From Actinomycetes bacterium (GTDB taxonomy: Bacteria; Actinomycetota; Acidimicrobiia; Acidimicrobiales; RAAP-2): a DNA stretch of 54,341 nucleotides. How positions within the stretch are numbered: position 1 is the first letter of the stretch; each line of letters opens with the position of its first letter. Of this stretch, positions 38,406 through 46,201 are shown in pieces. The stretch lies in NCBI GenBank assembly GCA_021828055.1, contig JAKATH010000008.1, positions 1 to 54,341 of the forward strand, given 5' to 3'. A model generated the notes under the pieces. The model was not told the origin of the DNA, did no database searches, and saw only the letters and a program-made list of their open reading frames with translations. Position numbers and translations under genes: made by a program.

Positions 38406-39887
38406 ATGACTCCGGGGGCGCCGTATCTTCGCGACGCCGGAGGTCGTGCCGGCTCGTTCGCCCGGGTCCAGGACGCGGCACGCGCAGGCAGTGGTGGCGT
38501 GTACCTCGGTCTCGGCGATCGAGGCTGGGCATGGACGGGTCCGGAGCGTTCGGTGCTCGTGCTCGGACCGTCACGCTCGGGAAAGACGTCAGCTCTCGTC
38601 GTGCCGAACGTGCTCGCGGCGCCCGGTCCGGTGGTCGTCACGTCCACGAAGGCAGACGTCCTGCGGGCCACCGCCGGCGCGCGCACGACCTGTGGCTGGT
38701 GCCTCGCCTACGACCCCACGGGCTCGCTCGAGCTTCCTCCGGGGGTCCACCGCGTCGGCTGGTCGCCGGTGAGCGCCGCGCAGGAGTGGCACGGCGCGCT
38801 CGAGGTCGCCGACGCGATGGTGCACACGGCGCGGGGGAAGCCGGCCGGCGCGCACGGCACCGGCGCCGGTGCCGAGGGCCACTGGACCGAGCGTGCGGCG
38901 GCGCTGCTCGCAGCGCTGCTCCACGCTGCGGCGCTCGAGGAGCTCGCGATGCGGGACGTGCTCCACTGGGTCGACCGCCACCACGGCACCCCGGCCCTCG
39001 ACGTGCTCGCCGCGCAGGTGGGGGACGCCGCGGTGCCCACGGATCTCCTGGCGGGCATCCTGAGCACCGACGAGCGTGAGCAGTCGGGGATCTGGTCCAC
39101 CGCTTCGGGCGTCCTCGCAGCCTTCCGGTCCCCCGGCGCCCTCGCGTCCACGGAAGGGCCGCTGCTCGATCCCGACGGGTTCTGCGCCGGCCCGCACACC
39201 CTCTACGTCTGCGCGCCCGCGACGCGCCAGCAGCTCGTCGCGCCGCTGGTCGTCGCGATGCTGTCCCAGGTGCGCGACGCGGCGTACCGGCGCGCGGGCA
39301 GCCCGACCACCCGGAGTCCCGGCCGCGCGGACCGGCGCGTCCCCCCGGTCCTGTTCGCGCTCGACGAGGTGGCGAACATCGCGCCGCTGCCAAGCCTCCC
39401 TTCCATGGTGACCGAGGGCCCCGGCCAAGGTCTCCTCACGCTCGCGTGCCTGCAGGACCTCTCCCAGGCGCGGGCGCGCTGGGGGGCGGAGGCCGACGCC
39501 TTCGTGTCGATCTTCGGCACGACGGTCGTGCTCGGGGGGATCGCCGACATGCGGACGCTGGAAGCGCTCTCGGCACTGGGCGGGGACAGGGAGGTGCGCA
39601 GCCGCACCGTGAGCTTCTCGGAGGGTACGAGCGGCCGGCAGGTGGCCGCGACCGACGCGACGGTCCTGCGCCGCCGCCTCCCCATCGACCTCGTCGCGCG
39701 CGGGGTGGAGGGCTGGGCGCTGTGCGTCGACGCGCGCAACCGGCTCGGGTGGGTCCGGCTGACCCCCGCCCACCAAGCGTGGCCGTGGCGCGACTGCACC
39801 GCGGACCGTGCGCGCGCCGCGCACGCCCGCGATCTGCGCGAGCTGCCTCCACCGCCTGCCGGGCACGCCGGCCGGGGCGCACGCTGA
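38406..39887 (+). CDS. VirD4/TraG-family type IV coupling protein, apparently without N-terminal TM helices
   Basis: Walker A VLGPSRSGKTSALVVPNVL; SPGRADRRVPPVLFALDEVANIAPLPSLP; LTLACLQDLSQARARWG. Confidence 0.85.
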   Translation: MTPGAPYLRDAGGRAGSFARVQDAARAGSGGVYLGLGDRGWAWTGPERSVLVLGPSRSGKTSALVVPNVLAAPGPVVVTSTKADVLRATAGARTTCGWCLAYDPTGSLELPPGVHRVGWSPVSAAQEWHGALEVADAMVHTARGKPAGAHGTGAGAEGHWTERAAALLAALLHAAALEELAMRDVLHWVDRHHGTPALDVLAAQVGDAAVPTDLLAGILSTDEREQSGIWSTASGVLAAFRSPGALASTEGPLLDPDGFCAGPHTLYVCAPATRQQLVAPLVVAMLSQVRDAAYRRAGSPTTRSPGRADRRVPPVLFALDEVANIAPLPSLPSMVTEGPGQGLLTLACLQDLSQARARWGAEADAFVSIFGTTVVLGGIADMRTLEALSALGGDREVRSRTVSFSEGTSGRQVAATDATVLRRRLPIDLVARGVEGWALCVDARNRLGWVRLTPAHQAWPWRDCTADRARAAHARDLRELPPPPAGHAGRGAR

Positions 39888-39922
39888 CCCCGGGGCGCAC
39901 GCTGACCCCGGGCTCACGCTCC
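39872..39922. repeat. About 2.8 x 18-bp tandem repeat (ccggggcgcacgctgacc) spanning both convergent stop codons
   Basis: Units at 39872 and 39890, degenerate third at 39908; T4CP TGA at 39885, relaxase TCA at 39914. Confidence 0.9.
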
Positions 39923-41443
39923 GTCGCGCTCCAGCCCGCGCGCGCCGTCCCTGCGCCGCTCCAGCTCGCGTCGGCGCCCGAGCGCGGCCATCGCCTCGTC
40001 GATCGCGCGAGCGGTGGAGAGGTGGTCGGAGAGACGGCTCGCCGGCATCGCTGCGAGCTCGGACCGCCCTCCTCCGCCGAGCGCCTGCCACCTGTCGTTC
40101 ACCTCCCAGCGGGTGCGGTAGCGGAGGATGGACGAGGCGGCGGAGAGCCACACGGAGAGCCGCTCCGGCGACGACGGGCGCGGCCCGAGCGCACGGAGGA
40201 CGTGGGGCCGGGGGATCAGCGCGGCGGGCGGGTGCAGCGTCTCTGCCACGCCGCCTCCGGCTCCCCAGTGGTGGAGCGCGTCGACGCAGCGCTCGATCGA
40301 CTCGGCAGGTGCCCCTGTCCCGATCGCCACGGCCCACGCACGGATCGCGTCCCGGCGTGCGACGCCACGATGCCCGGACTCGAGGATCGCCGCCGCGAAA
40401 CGGTGCTCGTCGACGTCCACGCGCGCGGCGCGTCGCGCCGGCACCTCTGCCCCGAGCGTCGCGGGCGAGCCCGCGTCGCGGGCGATCCGTGCCCAGCGCG
40501 CCCGCAGCTCGGCCGAAGACGGCGCCGGGACCTTCGGATCGCGCGTCACCGCCCAGGCGACAGCCCGCGCGCGCCGCGAGGCCGGCGCCCGGGTCCCTCG
40601 CGCCCGGTCCGGCCCGGCGTCCCCTCGCGCCCGGTCCGGCCCGGCGTCCCCTCCCGCCCCTCCCGCCGGAGCCTGCCGGCGGGCACGCCCCTCGAGCTCG
40701 GCCAGGATCTCCGCGCGCCGTTCCGACAGCGCGCCGGCGAGGACCGGGTCGACCGCCGAGACCTCCCAGCCCGACGGACGCCTCGGCGACCACTCGAGGC
40801 CCAGCCGCGCCGTCACGCCGTGGCGCAGGGCTGCGTCGTAGAGCGCCCCCGCCGCCCGCGCGTGCGCGTACAGACCCCGCCCGTCGATGGCCCGCCACCG
40901 CCCGTCGCCGCCGCGCGCCAGGTTCGCGACGACCACGTGGGAATGGAGGTGCGGGTCGAGCGCCCTGCTCACGCAGTGGGTGAAGGCGGCTGCGACGAGG
41001 CCGTCGACGGAGCTGGCCGAGCGACCGTCCGGACCCGCCTGCCGCACCACCGCCGCGTGCCCGGCGACGTAGCCCGCGGCGGCGTCGACCGCCTCCTCGT
41101 GGGCGTCGCGCACCGCGCCCGCCGCGTCCGGCGTCCCCAGCGCGAACAGCACGCTCGCCGACTTCGGGGCGGCGAACGTGAGGTCGTACGCGCGCACGGC
41201 CGGCTCTCGCGCCGAGAGCCGATGGCCCCCCGACGGGTGGCGCCCCGAGAGCACGGCTGCGAGCTGGGCATCCTCCACGCGCCCGCAGAGCGCGAGCCCG
41301 GCGGCGCCGGCGCCGAGCCAACGTGCCGGCAGCGGACCGGGCCGGTCCTCGCCGGTCTGGAATGCGGCGCCGGCGAGCTCGAGATCGCGGTCCGAGAGGT
41401 AGTACCGCCCCGTCGAGTCCGTGACACGCGCGACCCTGAGCAC
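39914..41443 (-). CDS. MobF/TrwC-type relaxase domain protein without helicase module
   Basis: Tyr pair GRYYLSDRDLELAGAAFQTGED; YDLTFAAPKSASVLFAL; three-His motif HCVSRALDPHLHSHVVVANLA. Only 509 aa. Confidence 0.85.
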   Translation of the reverse strand: MLRVARVTDSTGRYYLSDRDLELAGAAFQTGEDRPGPLPARWLGAGAAGLALCGRVEDAQLAAVLSGRHPSGGHRLSAREPAVRAYDLTFAAPKSASVLFALGTPDAAGAVRDAHEEAVDAAAGYVAGHAAVVRQAGPDGRSASSVDGLVAAAFTHCVSRALDPHLHSHVVVANLARGGDGRWRAIDGRGLYAHARAAGALYDAALRHGVTARLGLEWSPRRPSGWEVSAVDPVLAGALSERRAEILAELEGRARRQAPAGGAGGDAGPDRARGDAGPDRARGTRAPASRRARAVAWAVTRDPKVPAPSSAELRARWARIARDAGSPATLGAEVPARRAARVDVDEHRFAAAILESGHRGVARRDAIRAWAVAIGTGAPAESIERCVDALHHWGAGGGVAETLHPPAALIPRPHVLRALGPRPSSPERLSVWLSAASSILRYRTRWEVNDRWQALGGGGRSELAAMPASRLSDHLSTARAIDEAMAALGRRRELERRRDGARGLERDGA

Positions 41444-41467
41444 CGCTGGTCACCCCGCCGCCGGCAG

Positions 41468-41635
41468 GGGCATGGCCCCCTCCCGCGCCGCCCCGGCCAT
41501 CTCCGGCTCCGCAATGACCCCATCCGGCACCGCCCCGGCCATCCCCGACTTCGCCCAGGTCATTCCGGGCACCGCCCCGGCCATCCCCCGCGCCGCCCAG
41601 GTCATCTCCGACTTCGCCCAGGTCATCCCGGCCAT
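41468..41635. repeat. About 8 degenerate 21-bp tandem units between relaxase start and pafBC stop
   Basis: Units at about 41468, 41489, 41510, 41531, 41552, 41573, 41594 and 41615 (cgcccaggtcatctccgactt / cgccccggccatccccgactt). Confidence 0.85.
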
Positions 41636-41695
41636 CTCCGGAGACCGCTCACGGGGCATTCTCTACCTCTTCATACGGTCCCATGCCCTTTCATC

Positions 41696-43717
41696 TTACC
41701 GATACCGGGAGCGCAGCAGGCGCGTCGCGGCCTTCGGCCCGGCGTCGGCGAGCTCGGGCGGCGCCAGCACCCGTGCCCGCGGGCCCGCTTGGAGGAGGAT
41801 CCGCTCGAGCCAAGCACGGCCTCCCACCGCGAGCACGACCCGGACGGCGGCGCCCGGACCCTCCTCCCTCGCGAGCACGGGGACCGAGTCGGCGACCCAG
41901 CGCGCGTCGCCGCGGAGCTCGAGCGTCGCCTTCTCGGCCCCAGGCCCTGGGACGAACGCCCCGGCACCCGCGTGGCCGGCGAGACGGGCGGTGACCGGCC
42001 GGCCGATCGGTCGAGCCCGCCGGATCCGGTCGACGCGGAAGCGTCGCACCCCCTCGGCTCTGTGGCAGTAGGCGTCCAGGTACCAGTGGCCGTCGAGCGA
42101 GAGCACCTCGAGCGGCTCGACGACGCGCTCGGTCGTCTCGTCGGTCGACGCCGAGTGGTACACGATGGCGACCTGCTCGCCCGCGGCGGCGAACGCCTTC
42201 ACCTCGTCGAGGAGCGGGGGGGCGTCGATCCGGATCACGAGGCGCCGGCCGTCGCCGAGCAGGGCCTCGAGCTTGCCCAGCGCACGCGCGAGCGCCCCGT
42301 CGCGGTCCGCGCCCGGGACCGCCAGGATCGTGCGTGCCGAGGCCGCGAGCGCGAGGCCCTCGGCGGGGGTGAGCCGGCGCGGACGAGCGAGCTCCCTGGG
42401 CAGGGAGGCCCGCACGGCATCGTCGCTCACGACGATCTCGAGCAGCGTGTCGGGCGTGTACGGGGGGACGCCGCAGCAGGCCGCGAGCTCGAGCTCTTGG
42501 ACCACCTCGCCGGGGCTCATGTCGAAACGGCTCGACAGCTCCGCGATCGGCACCTCGCCCGCCTCCGCGAGCCAGGCCACGATCGCGAGCAGCCGGCGGA
42601 GCCGCGCGCTCGCCGCGCTGCCAGGCTGGCGCGACGGCGGGCGCCTCTGACCGGGAGCCGGGCCGGCGACGCGGCCGGTCGGCGCGGCGGCAGGCCCAGC
42701 CGGCGCCCGCTCGGGGACGCCAGCCTGCGACGCGGGGACGCCCGCCTGCGACGCAGGGACGCCCGCCTGCGACGCGGGGACGCCCGCCTGCGACGCGGGG
42801 ACGCCAGCCCCGATCTCCTCCAGCCACGACACGACCGCCGCCCGGGACTGCGGGGGCCCGACCACCTCTGCGTGGTCGAGCAGCCCGAGGACCCACGAGC
42901 GGAGGACGTCGAAGCTGCTCACGCCGAGACGCAGCAGGACCGACCCGGACGCCGTGCGCTCGACGACCGCACGCTCCCCCACCTCGGCCGCGACGCGCGG
43001 CCCCTCGACCGCATCGACGCGGACGAGCACCTGCTCTGCCTCCTCGTCGTCTCGCCAGGGGTCGAGCGCGGCGTCGTGCCCGGGGTAGCCCTCCGGCACC
43101 GTCCCGCTCCCCGGCAAGCCCGCCGCGACGCGGGAGTCGATGCGGTCGACGCGGTACGTGCGCGGTGCGGCGCGCTCGCGGTCCCATCCGGCGAGGTACC
43201 ACCGGCCCCCGCGGAACTCCAGCGTCGCGGGGGCCACGATTCGCGCCACGTCACGGTAGGAGAAGCGGACCTCGGCCTGCGAGCGAACGGCGTCGAAGAG
43301 CGGGACGAGCGCTTCGGGTGCGTCGACCTGCGCGACGGTGTGGGCTTGCGCGACGCCCCACGCGCCCAGCTTCGCCAGCGCGTCTCTCCCGCTCGGGTCC
43401 CCGAGCTGGACGCCGGCGACGGCGAGGTACAGCGCCGCCTGCTCGTCGGGCTCGAGCTCGAGATCGGGCAGGTAGAAGGCGTCGGGGTCGATGCGGTACC
43501 CGTACTGCTCGGGACCCTCCACCGGCTCGGTCACGACGGGGATCCCCTCGTCGCGCAGGATCCTCTTGTCGCGCTCGAACGCCTGTCGGCGGGCCGCGTG
43601 CGAGGCAGGGTACCCGGGCACCGCGGCCGCGATCTCCTCCAGCGTGCGCGGTCTTCGCGCGTCGAGCAGCACCAGCACGAGGTCCGTCAGCCGTTCGAGG
43701 CGGTCGAGGGTCGCCAT
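41696..43717 (-). CDS. pafBC: Fused double-WYL regulator, PafB-PafC type
   Basis: MATLDRLERLTDLVLVLLDARRPRTLEEIAAAVPGYP...WYLAGWDRERAAPRTYRVDRI; second module ARLRRLLAIVAWLAEAGEVPIAELSSRF...WYLDAYCHRAEGVRRFRVDRI. Confidence 0.85.
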   Translation of the reverse strand: MATLDRLERLTDLVLVLLDARRPRTLEEIAAAVPGYPASHAARRQAFERDKRILRDEGIPVVTEPVEGPEQYGYRIDPDAFYLPDLELEPDEQAALYLAVAGVQLGDPSGRDALAKLGAWGVAQAHTVAQVDAPEALVPLFDAVRSQAEVRFSYRDVARIVAPATLEFRGGRWYLAGWDRERAAPRTYRVDRIDSRVAAGLPGSGTVPEGYPGHDAALDPWRDDEEAEQVLVRVDAVEGPRVAAEVGERAVVERTASGSVLLRLGVSSFDVLRSWVLGLLDHAEVVGPPQSRAAVVSWLEEIGAGVPASQAGVPASQAGVPASQAGVPASQAGVPERAPAGPAAAPTGRVAGPAPGQRRPPSRQPGSAASARLRRLLAIVAWLAEAGEVPIAELSSRFDMSPGEVVQELELAACCGVPPYTPDTLLEIVVSDDAVRASLPRELARPRRLTPAEGLALAASARTILAVPGADRDGALARALGKLEALLGDGRRLVIRIDAPPLLDEVKAFAAAGEQVAIVYHSASTDETTERVVEPLEVLSLDGHWYLDAYCHRAEGVRRFRVDRIRRARPIGRPVTARLAGHAGAGAFVPGPGAEKATLELRGDARWVADSVPVLAREEGPGAAVRVVLAVGGRAWLERILLQAGPRARVLAPPELADAGPKAATRLLRSRYR
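42715..42798. repeat. 4 x 21-bp in-frame repeat (GVPASQA on minus strand)
   Basis: Units at 42715, 42736, 42757 and 42778, in the linker between the two WYL modules. Confidence 0.97.
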
Positions 43718-43837
43718 CGCGTCAAGCGTACGACGCCGTGGCGGGGGTGCCCGTGGGCGGCGCGCGGCCCCTCGGCACGCGGCCCGAGCAAGCGGGGCCC
43801 CACGGCGCGCCCCGGCGCCTTCGGGGCGGGGCCTGTC

Positions 43838-45058
43838 TCAGTGCACGTACTTGATGTAGGTGAGCATCGGCAGGTACAGGCTGATGATCACCGTGCCGAC
43901 GACGCCTCCCATCATCACGACGAGGAGCGGCTCGAGGATCGACGACAAGTTGTCGACGGTCTGGTCGACCTCGCCCTGGTAGTAGGAGGCGGCCTTGTCG
44001 AGCATGTCGTCGAGCGCGCCGGTCTGCTCACCGACCTCGACCATCTGGACCATGAGCTGGGGGAACACCGGGTTGGCTCGCATCGGGTCGGCGAACGGCC
44101 TCCCCGCGCGCACCGCCCGCTTGATCTCCTGGGTCGCCTTGGAGAAGACCGCGCTGCCAGACGCCCGAGCGACGATGTCGAGGGACTCGAGGACGGGCAC
44201 CCCCGACCTCGCGAGCGAGGCGAGCGTGAAGGAGAAGCGCGCGAGCGCAGTCTTGTGGACGAGCGGTCCGAAGATCGGTGGCCGGAGCTTCAGCGCGTCC
44301 CACTTCTCGCGGCCGCTCTCGGTCCCGATCCAGCGCCGCACCCCGACGATCCCGAAGACGACGACCGCAACGACGATCCCGGCGCGCCAGCTCGCCAGCG
44401 TGTTGGAGATCTCGATGACGATCCGGGTCGGCACCGGCAACGGGGCTCCCAGCGTCACGAAGAGGTTCTTGAAGACGGGGACGATCACCACCATCATCAC
44501 GACGAACAGGATCGAGATGACGCTCACCACGACCACGGGGTAGGTCATCGCGCCGCGGACCTTGCGGGAGATGGCCACCTGCTTCTCCAGTGCTGTCGCG
44601 ACCGACTTGAGCACGACGTCGATCGACCCGCCGACCTCCCCGGCGCGGACCATCGACACGTACAGCTCGTCGAAGACCTTCGGGTGCTTCGCCAGCGCCT
44701 CCGAGAGCGCGAGGCCGGTCTCCACGCCGTCGCGGACCTCGCGGATGACCCGGCTGAAGTGCTTGTTGGCGACCTGGGCCGAGAGCACCGTGAGCGAGCG
44801 GTTGATGGAGAGGCCGGACTCCACCATCGTGGCGAACTGCCGGGTGAACGCCGCGATCTCCTTGCCCTTGATCCGGTCGGTGATCCCGGGGATCTCGATC
44901 TCGCCCCGGAAGCCCGCGCGTGCGGGCGTGACCGAGACGGGCAGGTACCCCATCGAGCGGAGCCTTCCCACCACGAGGGCGAGGTTGTCGCCGTCGAGCG
45001 ACCCTTCGATCAGGTTGCCGCTACGGTCGCGCACCTTGTAGTCGAACGTGGTGGCCAT
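43838..45058 (-). CDS. pilC: Type IV pilus inner-membrane platform protein PilC/GspF
   Basis: KGKEIAAFTRQFATMVESGLSINRSL; MVRAGEVGGSID; repeated GspF modules with TMs. Confidence 0.92.
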   Translation of the reverse strand: MATTFDYKVRDRSGNLIEGSLDGDNLALVVGRLRSMGYLPVSVTPARAGFRGEIEIPGITDRIKGKEIAAFTRQFATMVESGLSINRSLTVLSAQVANKHFSRVIREVRDGVETGLALSEALAKHPKVFDELYVSMVRAGEVGGSIDVVLKSVATALEKQVAISRKVRGAMTYPVVVVSVISILFVVMMVVIVPVFKNLFVTLGAPLPVPTRIVIEISNTLASWRAGIVVAVVVFGIVGVRRWIGTESGREKWDALKLRPPIFGPLVHKTALARFSFTLASLARSGVPVLESLDIVARASGSAVFSKATQEIKRAVRAGRPFADPMRANPVFPQLMVQMVEVGEQTGALDDMLDKAASYYQGEVDQTVDNLSSILEPLLVVMMGGVVGTVIISLYLPMLTYIKYVH

Positions 45059-45061
45059 GGT

Positions 45062-46201
45062 CTATCTCCCCACCAGGTGGCTGCGGAGGTCCTCCGCGCT
45101 GCGGCATCGGTCGATCGCGACCCCTTCGCTCACGGCACGCTCCCGCACGAGCTGCGCCAGGCTCTGGTCCATCGTCTGCATGCCGTGCTGCGAACCGGTC
45201 TGCATCAGCGAGTAGATCTGGTGGGTCTTCGCCCCGCGGATGAGGTTCTGGACCGCGGGCGTGCACATGAGGACCTCCGACGCAACTCGCCTTCCCTTCA
45301 TGTCCTCGGTCGGCACCAGCTGCTGGGTGACCACGCCGGCGAGCGAGGACGCGATCTGGATGCGGATCTGCTCCTGCTGGTTCGGCGGGAACAAGTCGAT
45401 CACCCGGTCGACCGTGGACGGGGCGTCCTGGGTGTGAAGGGTCGCGAACACGAGGTGGCCGGTCTCCGCCGCCGTGAGCGCGGTCGCGATGGTCTCGAGA
45501 TCGCGCATCTCGCCGACCAGGATCACGTCGGGGTCCTGGCGGAGCGCGCGCCGCAGCGCCTCGGCGAAGGACTTCGTGTCCAGACCCACCTCGCGCTGGG
45601 TGATGATCGAGCGTTTGTGCTCGTGGATGAACTCGATCGGGTCCTCGACCGTGACCACGTGCACCGGACGCGTCCGGTTGATGACGTCGATCAGCGCTGC
45701 GAGGGTCGTCGACTTGCCCGAGCCCGTGGGTCCCGTCACGAGCACGAGGCCGCGCCGCAGGCGTGCGAAGGTCCCGACCGCGCTCGGGAGCCCGAGGGTC
45801 TCGAGCTCGGGGACCTGGTTCGGGATCGGTCGGAGGGCCACGCGGACCGTGCCGCGCTGGAGGCACACGTTGACACGGAACCTCCCCACGCCGGCGATCT
45901 CGTGCGACGTGTCGAGCTCGTGGTCTGCTTCGAACTGCTCGCGCTGTGCCTGCGTCAGGATGCCGTAGACCAGGTTTCTCAGGGTCTCGTGGTCGATCCG
46001 CCCCACCTCCTCCATCGGCCGGAGCGCCCCGTGCAGGCGGATGGTGGGCGGCATGTGCGCGGTGAGGTGGAGGTCCGACGCGCCCACTGCCACGGCGTAG
46101 CGAAGGAGGTCGTCGACGTGCAGGGGCAGCGGCCCCTCGGAGATGGAGAGCAGGGGCAGCGGCGTCGTGCCGTTGAGCCCGTTGGTGGAGACGTCGGTCA
46201 T
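45062..46201 (-). CDS. pilT: PilT twitching-motility ATPase
   Basis: VTGPTGSGKSTTLAALIDVIN; DPIEFIHEHKRSIITQREVGLDTKSF; LVGEMRDLETIATALTAAETGHLVFATLHT. ATGA overlap with pilB. Confidence 0.93.
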   Translation of the reverse strand: MTDVSTNGLNGTTPLPLLSISEGPLPLHVDDLLRYAVAVGASDLHLTAHMPPTIRLHGALRPMEEVGRIDHETLRNLVYGILTQAQREQFEADHELDTSHEIAGVGRFRVNVCLQRGTVRVALRPIPNQVPELETLGLPSAVGTFARLRRGLVLVTGPTGSGKSTTLAALIDVINRTRPVHVVTVEDPIEFIHEHKRSIITQREVGLDTKSFAEALRRALRQDPDVILVGEMRDLETIATALTAAETGHLVFATLHTQDAPSTVDRVIDLFPPNQQEQIRIQIASSLAGVVTQQLVPTEDMKGRRVASEVLMCTPAVQNLIRGAKTHQIYSLMQTGSQHGMQTMDQSLAQLVRERAVSEGVAIDRCRSAEDLRSHLVGR

